56,261 nucleotides of DNA from Bacteroidaceae bacterium (GTDB lineage: Bacteria > Bacteroidota > Bacteroidia > Bacteroidales > Bacteroidaceae). Shown here piece after piece: positions 6,916-14,259 of this stretch. The stretch covers positions 1-56,261 of the forward strand of contig JAFYMW010000006.1 in NCBI GenBank assembly GCA_017548165.1, in the 5' to 3' direction. Under the pieces are notes generated by a model. The model had not been told where the DNA came from, ran no database searches, and was given only the letters and a program-made list of their open reading frames with translations. Both the position numbers and the translations under genes were made by a program. Positions within the stretch are counted from its first letter, which is position 1, and each line of letters begins with the position of its first letter.

Positions 6916-9171
6916 ATGGGAAAGAAGAAGAGTGGAGGCAGATACCTTAGAAAAAGGGACCTCATGCAGTTATTGATAGATTTGTTCCAGCAGCATGCCG
7001 GTGAAGTGTATGACTTGAAGCGTCTGTTCAGGGATTTGAAACTGCTCACGCATCCAGCAAAGATGCTTTGTGTGGATTGCCTGGAAGACTTGAAACTGGA
7101 TGATTATATCAAGGAGACGGAGAGGTATTGCTATACTCTCAATGCCGTGTCGCAGGTGATGGAGGGTGTGTTCCACCGTAAGTCAAATGGTAAAAACACT
7201 TTCCAACCCAACGATGGTGGTGAACCCATACTTGTGGCTGAGCGCAACTCTATGCATGCCATGGACGGAGATGTGGTGAAGGCCTCTATGTTGGCACGCA
7301 GACGCAACCATGTGCGTGAGGCGCAGATTATAGAAATAGTGAAGCGTTCGGAGAAACAGTTTGTAGGAACATTGAAGGTGAGCAAGGATTATGCCTATCT
7401 GCTTACCGAAGACCGCACGCTGGCCAATGATATCTTCATTCCCAAGAACTTGCTGAAGAAGGGCAAGAGTGGAGATAAGGCTGTGGTGCGTGTGGTGGAA
7501 TGGCCCGAGGGTGCCAAGAATCCTATTGGCAAGGTGTTGGACATATTGGGTCGCACTGGCGAGAACAATGCCGAGATGCATGCTATATTGGCCGAATACG
7601 GATTGCCCTATACCTATCCCAAGAATGTGGAAGAGGTGGCAGATCGTATACCACAGGAGATACCTCAGCACGAGATAGAGCGCCGTCGCGATATGCGCGA
7701 TACGTTGACCTTTACCATAGACCCCCACGATGCCAAGGATTTTGACGATGCTATAAGTATTAAGGTACTGAAGGATGGTGGCGAAACGGGCAAGATGCTC
7801 TATGAGGTGGGTGTGCACATAGCCGATGTGAGTCACTATGTAACAGAGGGTTCGGTGATAGACAAGGAGGCTATGAAGCGTGGTACCAGTGTGTATCTTG
7901 TAGATCGTACCATACCCATGTTGCCCGAGAGTCTTTGTAATAAGTTGTGCTCGCTTCGTCCCGATGAGGACAAACTGACTTTCAGTGTCGTTTTCAAGAT
8001 GAATGAGAAGGCTGAAGTCAAGGATTATGAGATATTGCACACGGTGACGCGAAGCAATCGTCGTTTCAGTTATGGACAGGTTCAGCAGATATTGGAAGAG
8101 GAGCATGAAGCAAGCGAGCAGGACTACAATGCACCTGGTGATGTGCTGGTGCCCATAGAGGACCATGTGCCCACGACAACTTTCGCTCCAGGCACAGAGG
8201 AACGCAAGTTGTTGCTTGTGCTCAATCGTATGGCAAAGGAATTGCGTCGCAAGCGTTTCCAAAGCGGTGCCGTTGATTTTGATAGATGCGAGGTGCGCTT
8301 CAATATTGATGACACAGGTAAACCAACCAGTGTCTACTTCAAGGTGGCCAAGGATGCCAACAAGCTCATCGAGGAGTTCATGCTTTTGGCCAACCGCACG
8401 GTGGCAGAGAGTATAGGCAAGGTGCCCAAGAATCAAAAGGCCAAGGTGATACCTTATAGAATACACGATACTCCGGATCCTACAAAACTTCTGAAGTTGA
8501 GCGAGTTTATCAGTAAATTCGGTTATAAGCTAAAGACTCAGGGAACCAGAAGCGATATTTCAAAGAATCTAAACAAGATGCTTTCTGAGGCGCATGGCAA
8601 GGCAGAGCAGAATGTTATAGAAATGGTGACCTTGCGTGCCATGATGAAGGCAAAGTATAGTGTGCACAACATAGGTCATTATGGTTTGGCATTCCAATAT
8701 TATACGCATTTTACCTCGCCTATCCGCAGATATCCCGACTTGCTGGTACATCGCTTGCTGACAAAATATGCCACAGGTGGACGTAGCGTGAATCCAGTGA
8801 AATATGAGGAGATATGCGAGCAGTGCTCCGAGGCAGAACAGACAGCAGCACAGGCCGAACGTGCAAGCATCAAGTACAAGCAGGTGGAGTTTATGAAGGA
8901 GCACTTGGGTGAAACTTTCCAGGGTACGATAAGCGGTGTCACCGAGTTTGGCTTGTATGTAGAGGTGAATGAGAATAAATGTGAGGGTTTTGTCCCCTTG
9001 CGTGATTTGGACGACGATTATTACGAGTTTGATGAGAAGAACTTCTGTTTACGTGGACGCCGTAGAAACAGAGCATACAATTTGGGCGATCAGGTGTATG
9101 TGCAAGTAGCTCGTGCCGACCTATATCGCAAACAGTTGGACTTCAAACTGGTAAGGCCAGAGGCCGAGTAG
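6916..9171 (+). CDS. rnr: Ribonuclease R
   Basis: A 751-residue 3'-to-5' exoribonuclease of the RNB (RNase II/R) family that degrades structured RNA in the cytoplasm. After a basic N-terminus (MGKKKSGGRYLRKR) come a winged-helix-like region, cold-shock domains and the RNB catalytic domain with its magnesium-binding aspartates in DPHDAKDFDDA (residues 269-279; D269, D275, D277, D278). An S1 domain starts about residue 663 (GETFQGTISGVTEFG). Length matches RNase R rather than the shorter RNase II. The ATG at 6916 is used because the longer frame overlaps the promoter. rpoN follows 51 bases later on the same strand and may be co-transcribed. Confidence 0.95.
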   Translation: MGKKKSGGRYLRKRDLMQLLIDLFQQHAGEVYDLKRLFRDLKLLTHPAKMLCVDCLEDLKLDDYIKETERYCYTLNAVSQVMEGVFHRKSNGKNTFQPNDGGEPILVAERNSMHAMDGDVVKASMLARRRNHVREAQIIEIVKRSEKQFVGTLKVSKDYAYLLTEDRTLANDIFIPKNLLKKGKSGDKAVVRVVEWPEGAKNPIGKVLDILGRTGENNAEMHAILAEYGLPYTYPKNVEEVADRIPQEIPQHEIERRRDMRDTLTFTIDPHDAKDFDDAISIKVLKDGGETGKMLYEVGVHIADVSHYVTEGSVIDKEAMKRGTSVYLVDRTIPMLPESLCNKLCSLRPDEDKLTFSVVFKMNEKAEVKDYEILHTVTRSNRRFSYGQVQQILEEEHEASEQDYNAPGDVLVPIEDHVPTTTFAPGTEERKLLLVLNRMAKELRRKRFQSGAVDFDRCEVRFNIDDTGKPTSVYFKVAKDANKLIEEFMLLANRTVAESIGKVPKNQKAKVIPYRIHDTPDPTKLLKLSEFISKFGYKLKTQGTRSDISKNLNKMLSEAHGKAEQNVIEMVTLRAMMKAKYSVHNIGHYGLAFQYYTHFTSPIRRYPDLLVHRLLTKYATGGRSVNPVKYEEICEQCSEAEQTAAQAERASIKYKQVEFMKEHLGETFQGTISGVTEFGLYVEVNENKCEGFVPLRDLDDDYYEFDEKNFCLRGRRRNRAYNLGDQVYVQVARADLYRKQLDFKLVRPEAE

Positions 9172-9222
9172 TAACGGCGTATGCCTTATCTTGCTTGTTA
9201 ATATTTATAAGGATATTCATCT

Positions 9223-10641
9223 ATGTCTCAGAGACTCGGTCAGCACCAGAAACAGACACAAACCTTGGAACAGATACAGTCACTCTCTGCCATGCAAGTG
9301 TTGGCAGGGAAGTTGACAGAGTTGCCTATAGGTGGCTTATTGGAGCGTGTGAGGAACGAACTGAATGAGAATCCGTATCTGGAATCTGCTGGTGGCGAGA
9401 GTGCTGAAGTGGGACTTTTGCCTCAAGGCAGCGGTGATGCGACACCTGCCGAGTCTTACGACCCTAAGAAAGATTTTGCTTCCGAGGATGATATTCCAGG
9501 TTATCTATGGTCTGCTACCGAGGGAGAACCCAAGGAGAATAGTATAGATTATGGCGATAGCCAGTCGTTCTATGAGCAACTTATGGATCAGGCAGGCGAG
9601 TATAGGCTTACCTCGCACGAAAGGCAGATACTGGAATACCTGATAGGTAATCTTGATGACAATGGTTTCTTGTCGCAACCTTTGTTTGTCATTGTGGACG
9701 AGTTGCAGATTAGCCATGAATGCGACACCACGGAAGAGGAGGTTGAACGTATACTGCGTATCTTGTGGCAATTCGAACCTGCAGGATTGGGAGCACGCTC
9801 GTTGCAAGAGAGTCTTTTGATTCAGTGTGCCAAGAGAGAGGGAGGAGATGGTTCGTTCAGTCTGCTTAAAAGAATAATAGAAAAGGATTGGGAGAGCATC
9901 AGTCACAATAGGTGGGATATCATTAGTCAGAAGTATGAGCTGTCCGAACAGAAGGTGGAATTGCTACGTCAGGATTTGAGAAGACTCAATCCGCGTCCAG
10001 GAAGTGCATTGGGCGAGAAGGCAACGGTGGCTGATACCCATATAATCCCCGATGTGGTTATCGATGTGGATATGGAAGGTAATATAGAACTGACACTAAA
10101 CGATGGTGATGTGCCTTCGCTTACTGTTAGTGAAGATGCCTATGAACTTATTGATCAGGAGTTTGTTCACGACTATGTAAATAGGGGCAGTATGTTCATC
10201 AAGGCTTTGGAACAGAGGCGCAGAACAATACTGAACACGATGCAGGCAATAGTAAAATTACAAAAACAGTATTTCCTTAGTGGCGATGAGGAAACATTGC
10301 GACCGATGCAGCTGGAGGATGTGGCAAAACTAACGAAGCAAGACCCCAGTACCGTTTCGCGTGTATGCAATAGTAAATTTGTGGAAACTCCTTATGGCAC
10401 ACACCCTTTGAACTTTTACTTTTTAAGGGCAACAAGTATTGGCGGAGAGGAAACTTCTGTTCGCCATTTGCAGCAGATTATCAAGGAAATAGTAGATGGA
10501 GAGGATAAGACTGCTCCGCTAACTGACGATGCCTTGGTGGAGATTTTGGCACAGAAAGGTTATAATGTGGCACGCCGTACGGTGGTGAAATACCGCAACA
10601 ATCTGGGTATCCCGACAAGCAGAATGAGACGAGGAAGGTAG
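9223..10641 (+). CDS. rpoN: RNA polymerase sigma-54 factor
   Basis: A 472-residue sigma-54, which directs RNA polymerase to -24/-12 promoters and needs an AAA activator to open DNA. The Gln-rich activator-interacting region I is at the start (residues 1-50, QHQKQTQTLEQIQSLSAMQVL), an acidic region II follows, then the core-binding domain with the LNPRPGSALGE segment, the helix-turn-helix region, and the C-terminal RpoN box ARRTVVKYRN at residues 450-459. It sits directly behind rnr. Genuine -24/-12 (TGGCAC-N5-TTGC) promoters were not noticed in this window by eye. Confidence 0.96.
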   Translation: MSQRLGQHQKQTQTLEQIQSLSAMQVLAGKLTELPIGGLLERVRNELNENPYLESAGGESAEVGLLPQGSGDATPAESYDPKKDFASEDDIPGYLWSATEGEPKENSIDYGDSQSFYEQLMDQAGEYRLTSHERQILEYLIGNLDDNGFLSQPLFVIVDELQISHECDTTEEEVERILRILWQFEPAGLGARSLQESLLIQCAKREGGDGSFSLLKRIIEKDWESISHNRWDIISQKYELSEQKVELLRQDLRRLNPRPGSALGEKATVADTHIIPDVVIDVDMEGNIELTLNDGDVPSLTVSEDAYELIDQEFVHDYVNRGSMFIKALEQRRRTILNTMQAIVKLQKQYFLSGDEETLRPMQLEDVAKLTKQDPSTVSRVCNSKFVETPYGTHPLNFYFLRATSIGGEETSVRHLQQIIKEIVDGEDKTAPLTDDALVEILAQKGYNVARRTVVKYRNNLGIPTSRMRRGR

Positions 10642-10699
10642 AGTGATTAACGATGAGCGATTAGCTCTTGCTTACTCGCAGTTTTCCGATTTCAGTTCA

Positions 10700-11677
10700 C
10701 TAAACATCTATCTCGTCCAGTTTTACCAATCCGTTGACGATGGCATAAATGGTTAGGCCTGCAGGTGAGTGGATGTTTAACTTCTTGGAGATGTTTCTTC
10801 TATGCGTCATCACTGTGTTGACAGAGATGAACATGTTCTCTGCTATTTCTTTGTTGGAAAGACCTTTCACCACTTCTTTGATAACTTCTTTCTCGCGTTC
10901 AGACAGACCATCATCGCCATCTGTGCGTTGGGATGTGTCGCTATTGTCTTCCGTGGTGTTCTGTGGACCTCGTAGACGCACTTCATCTTCCAAACGGTGA
11001 ACACATTCTGCAAAGAGTTGGTCCTCAAGGTTACAATGGCTCAACATGTCCTCTTCCATCATATAGATGTCCATGAGCACTTCGTTGAGCAGTTGTGCAT
11101 TGCTGCGTGTGGGATAATATTTAATGATGATGTTTTTAAGTTCTGAAACGCTTTTCTCTATACTGCTATGGTTGTCCTGATGACGATGGCTGAGGATGTG
11201 GAAACCATGTTCAGAGTCGGGCAGACGACCTGCAAGCAATTGTTCTACATAGGGATGCACATGGGTATTCTCGTAGTCCATATGGCGTGCCATTTCGGCA
11301 GTATATTCGTCGTAGAATTTCAATATCAAAACGGCAATCTGATTGCTCGATACACTCATGGCTTCCAGCAACTTGCGTTTGATGGTAGGCAGGCGGAAGT
11401 CTATAAAGTAGGAGTGCGAGCGTTTGAGATACTCCATCAAAGCTCTGATATCAACATCTTCTACCAATTCGCTAACTTTGACGTTCTTGCGACCGCCAAT
11501 AAAGTTTACCACAGCGAGGAATGTGGGTATATCCACACCACATTCGCGGCACACTGTTTCTATACTTGCGTCGCCGAAACCAAATGTAAGACCGAAGCGA
11601 CTTATCACCTGTAGCATGCGGTAGTCGTCGCTTATAAGTTCGCTCATCGGGTCGGCGGGTCTATATTTGTCTGTCAT
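10700..11677 (-). CDS. Hemerythrin/RIC-like sensor fused to LuxR-type DNA-binding domain
   Basis: A 325-residue one-component regulator. Residues 24-62 resemble the ScdA N-terminal (DUF542) domain, but the cysteine pair normally present is replaced (LTFGFGD). Residues 85-222 resemble the di-iron hemerythrin-like domain of iron-sulfur cluster repair proteins (YtfE/RIC); ligands in matching order and spacing are H88, H132-x3-E136, H166 or H170, and H214-x3-E218. Residues 258-320 are a LuxR/GerE helix-turn-helix (LSEREKEVIKEV, NKEIAENMFISVNTVMTHR). There is no receiver domain. I infer that iron, oxygen or nitric oxide at the di-iron site could control DNA binding. A -7 box TAACTTTG is at 11729-11736; the gene is divergent from the RidA-like gene. 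Confidence 0.8.
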   Translation of the reverse strand: MTDKYRPADPMSELISDDYRMLQVISRFGLTFGFGDASIETVCRECGVDIPTFLAVVNFIGGRKNVKVSELVEDVDIRALMEYLKRSHSYFIDFRLPTIKRKLLEAMSVSSNQIAVLILKFYDEYTAEMARHMDYENTHVHPYVEQLLAGRLPDSEHGFHILSHRHQDNHSSIEKSVSELKNIIIKYYPTRSNAQLLNEVLMDIYMMEEDMLSHCNLEDQLFAECVHRLEDEVRLRGPQNTTEDNSDTSQRTDGDDGLSEREKEVIKEVVKGLSNKEIAENMFISVNTVMTHRRNISKKLNIHSPAGLTIYAIVNGLVKLDEIDV

Positions 11678-11728
11678 CTTGGGTCTATTTTGTTGTTGAA
11701 TAGGATAAACCTAATTTATTCTTGCACG

Positions 11729-11736
11729 CAAAGTTA
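11729..11736 (-). promoter_or_regulatory. -7 box before the hemerythrin-LuxR regulator gene
   Basis: TAACTTTG on the minus strand, 51 bases before the ATG at 11677. The -33 element is not evident. Confidence 0.55.
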
Positions 11737-11779
11737 TAAATAAATCATAACCTTTCGTGTGGCATTATCCTTTTTTTTG

Positions 11780-11787
11780 TACCTTTG
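11780..11787 (+). promoter_or_regulatory. -7 box before the RidA/chorismatase-like gene; near-leaderless start
   Basis: TACCTTTG ends four bases before the ATG at 11792. An in-frame GTG at 11759 lies upstream of the box and so cannot be translated from this promoter. Confidence 0.65.
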
Positions 11788-11791
11788 TGGC

Positions 11792-12943
11792 ATGAAATAC
11801 TCACAATTAAGTATTGCCGAGCTTGGTGTCAGCATAGAAATCTCGGCCTTTTCAACAGCTAATGGTGTGGCCGAATGGCATGCTATGTTGCATGTGGAGC
11901 CTCTCGAGGATACTTTCCTGGGACAGTACCAACGTATTTGTTTGGCCGAGGAGTGGCTTTTGAAGGCGGAAATGTTGCAAGGGGCAGAGATGGTATTTAA
12001 GCGCTATTTCCTTTCTGATAGTACCAACCAGCAACCTCTCATGCAGGAGGATGGTTCTCATTGTACCATCAGCTACATACAGCAACCACCATTGGATGGA
12101 AGCAAAGTGGCTCTTTGGATTTATCTGCAGAAGGGTATGGATGTGCAGTATCTGGCAGACAATGTTCAGTCGACAATTGTGGAGCACAATGGCTATCGTC
12201 ATATATGGACTATGGGTCTTATGGACAACCAAGGCGATAGTTATCAGCAAACCCAGACTTTGTTGACCCAGTATGAGCAGGTTCTTGTTTCTCAGCAGGC
12301 CAATATTGCAGACAATTGCATACGTACCTGGTTTTTTGTGCGTGATGTTGATACTCAGTATCATGGACTGGTGGTGGCACGAAAGCAGTATTTTGATTAC
12401 ATCGGTCTCACTACCGATACTCATTACATTTCTTCAACAGGTATTGGTGGCAATCCTTCTGATCCTAAGGCTTTGGTACAGTTGGGGTCGTATGCTGTGA
12501 CAGGATTCCTACCCGAACAGCAACGCTATCTCTATGCTCCGACGCATCTAAACCGTACGAGCGACTATGGTGTTACATTCGAACGTGGTACATTGATGCA
12601 GTACGGCGACCGCAATCATGTGTTTATCTCCGGTACGGCAAGTATTGACAATCGTGGCGAGGTGGTGCATGTGGGTGATATCAGACAGCAAACCTTGCGT
12701 ATGTGGGAGAATGTGGAGAAACTATTGGAAGAGGCGGATATGACTATGGCACATTGTGCTCAGATTATCGTTTATCTTCGAGACACAGCCGATTATAAAT
12801 TGGTGAACCAAATGTTTGCCGAACGCTTCCCTGAGATTCCTACTGTAATAACATTGGCTCCCGTATGCCGTCCCACTTGGCTTATTGAGATGGAGTGTAT
12901 TGCTATTGCAGAGAGTGAGAATCCCAAGTATCGCAACTTCTGA
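11792..12943 (+). CDS. RidA (YjgF)-family protein with chorismatase-like two-domain layout
   Basis: A 383-residue cytoplasmic protein. The middle (about 180-225, TWFFVRDVDTQY to YISSTGIGG) resembles the chorismatase/FkbO group, and the C-terminal 120 residues carry a RidA fold signature (FISGTASIDNRGEVVHVGDIRQQTL, then PTVITLAPVCRPTWLIEMECIAIA). RidA proteins deaminate reactive enamine/imines; FkbO-type enzymes hydrolyse chorismate. I cannot tell which, if either, activity this one has. It is a single gene, divergent from the hemerythrin-LuxR regulator, with which it might form a regulatory pair. The ATG at 11792 is chosen because upstream codons cross the promoter; the mRNA would be essentially leaderless. 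Confidence 0.75.
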   Translation: MKYSQLSIAELGVSIEISAFSTANGVAEWHAMLHVEPLEDTFLGQYQRICLAEEWLLKAEMLQGAEMVFKRYFLSDSTNQQPLMQEDGSHCTISYIQQPPLDGSKVALWIYLQKGMDVQYLADNVQSTIVEHNGYRHIWTMGLMDNQGDSYQQTQTLLTQYEQVLVSQQANIADNCIRTWFFVRDVDTQYHGLVVARKQYFDYIGLTTDTHYISSTGIGGNPSDPKALVQLGSYAVTGFLPEQQRYLYAPTHLNRTSDYGVTFERGTLMQYGDRNHVFISGTASIDNRGEVVHVGDIRQQTLRMWENVEKLLEEADMTMAHCAQIIVYLRDTADYKLVNQMFAERFPEIPTVITLAPVCRPTWLIEMECIAIAESENPKYRNF

Positions 12944-13188
12944 TTCAGAAGAGGCTGTAATAAGGCGAATGAGTCGTGATATTTTACCAATAAACTGATT
13001 TCTCTTTTGCGCTAATTTAGAGCATATGCTTGTCGATCGTAATGCGATTTTGTGCAATTAAGCGCTTTAATATGTCTGTATTATGGTATTTTTTCGTTGA
13101 AACAGGTAATTTTTTGCTCTTTATTAGTATAAAAGGACAAAAATAGCAGATACATTGGGTATGCTATCCTTTCAGAGGAGTAGTACTA

Positions 13189-13260
13189 ACTTTGCAAAGT
13201 AAGCATACTGACTTGAACAAGTAACCGCGGTGCTATGAGAAAGTAACTATATTGACTTGT
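13189..13260. repeat. Palindrome cluster related to the ACCGCGGT hairpin repeat
   Basis: ACTTTGCAAAGT (13189-13200) is a perfect 12-base palindrome; ACTTGAACAAGT (13211-13222) is a 5+5 palindrome; ACCGCGGT follows at 13224-13231; then AAAGTAAC and TGACTTG recur to 13260. Units alternate as AAGTAA-spacer-TGACTT. The same building blocks form the hairpin at 5385-5414. Confidence 0.6.
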
Positions 13261-13383
13261 ATTTGTATACTTGAAAAGCCTTTTGAGAAACAGATATTAC
13301 CGCGCGACTAAAAAGTTGCTATAAAATATGCAAATCTCAAGAAGTGCTTTGTCATGTTTTTTTGCTTTAGCACCTATAAAAAT

Positions 13384-13427
13384 AACACGAGGATATATCA
13401 TTGATACACCCTCGTGTTGTTTTTTTT
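13384..13427. terminator. Bidirectional rho-independent terminator
   Basis: AACACGAGG (13384-13392) pairs perfectly with CCTCGTGTT (13410-13418), followed on the plus strand by eight T residues and on the minus strand by TTATTTTTA. It lies between convergent genes and serves the BI-1 gene most directly. Confidence 0.85.
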
Positions 13428-13465
13428 GTGTGTACCCGGTAACCCAGGTTCAGTTCCCGACTATA

Positions 13466-14176
13466 TTACTTCCTGTTGCCGAAGATGCGCAGGATGTAGA
13501 GGAAGAGGTTGATGAAGTCCAGATAGAGTGCAAGACTGCCCATTAGAGCCAATTTGTTGGTGTCGTCGTTGACACCATGTGCCTGGGATTCTTGCAACAT
13601 CACTTTGATTTTCTGTGTGTCATAGGCGGTCAGACCTACAAAGATGATGACACCGGCATAGTTCAGGAGTGATGCTGTGAAACTGTTTTGAAGGAAGATG
13701 TTTACAACAGTGGCTATGATCAATCCCCAAAGAGCCATAATGAGCACTCGGCCGATGGCAGAGAGATCTTTCTTGATAAAGAAGCCTACAAGTGACATGG
13801 CACCGAAAGTGCCTGCGCTGACAAAGAATGCCTGTGCAATGCTTTCAGCAGTATAAATTAGTGATATAATCGACAGGGTGGCACCATTGATAATAGCATA
13901 AGCAGCAAACATTAGACCAGCTGTGGTGAAGGAGAGTTTGTGGATTCTGGCCGAGATAAAAAACACTAGCGCTAATTCTGCGATGAATAATCCCCAATAC
14001 AGACCGCTTGTGGCGATAGCATAGGTCCAGTTCTCGTTTTTGGCAATAACCATTGCGGTGAGAGCGGTCATCAGCAGACCACAAGTCATCCAAATGTATA
14101 CATTGCGCATCAGTACGGCGAACACACTGCTCTGAGAGAGTGTCTGCCCATTGTCATAAGATTTTTCGTATCCCAT
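13466..14176 (-). CDS. Bax inhibitor-1/YccA family membrane protein
   Basis: A 236-residue inner-membrane protein with about seven hydrophobic segments, starting after a short polar N-terminus (MGYEKSYDNGQTLSQSS). The family signature is present: NVYIWMTCGLLMTALTAMV near the start, AFFVSAGTFGAMSLVGFF in the middle, and the closing DTQKIKVM, LALYLDFINLFLYILRIFG segments with the aspartates linked to the calcium-leak pore in this family. Bacterial members act as pH-sensitive calcium-leak channels or in membrane-protein quality control; the role here is inferred from family only. It lies 83 bases downstream of the large M16 protease gene, with a palindrome between. Confidence 0.9.
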   Translation of the reverse strand: MGYEKSYDNGQTLSQSSVFAVLMRNVYIWMTCGLLMTALTAMVIAKNENWTYAIATSGLYWGLFIAELALVFFISARIHKLSFTTAGLMFAAYAIINGATLSIISLIYTAESIAQAFFVSAGTFGAMSLVGFFIKKDLSAIGRVLIMALWGLIIATVVNIFLQNSFTASLLNYAGVIIFVGLTAYDTQKIKVMLQESQAHGVNDDTNKLALMGSLALYLDFINLFLYILRIFGNRK

Positions 14177-14212
14177 AATTTGAGTGTTTAAAGGTTTGTT
14201 TTTGTTGAAGTA

Positions 14213-14238
14213 GTTAGTGAGGAATATTCCCCACTAAC
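14213..14238. repeat. 26-bp palindrome between the M16 protease and BI-1 genes
   Basis: GTTAGTG (14213-14219) and CACTAAC (14232-14238) flank the palindrome GGAATATTCC, giving a dyad with one mismatched pair. On the transcribed (minus) strand it has no T-run, so it is not an obvious terminator; it could be an operator or an mRNA-stabilising hairpin. Confidence 0.5.
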
Positions 14239-14259
14239 CATATATTATACAATACGTTC

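Larger units (their letters stand above)
12944..13465. other. 522-bp intergenic stretch between convergent genes, repeats and terminator only
   Basis: No credible gene. It holds the palindrome cluster at 13189-13260, an ATTACCGCGCGACT segment near 13296 that looks like a decayed ACCGCGGT unit, and the terminator at 13384-13427. Confidence 0.6.

Noticed and set aside
7183..8466. 427-codon minus-strand open frame inside rnr
   Set aside because: Shadow of a conserved RNase R gene; His/Thr-rich translation without domains.
13328..13546. 72-codon plus-strand frame after the palindrome cluster
   Set aside because: It crosses a strong terminator and the end of the convergent BI-1 gene; no promoter or family resemblance.
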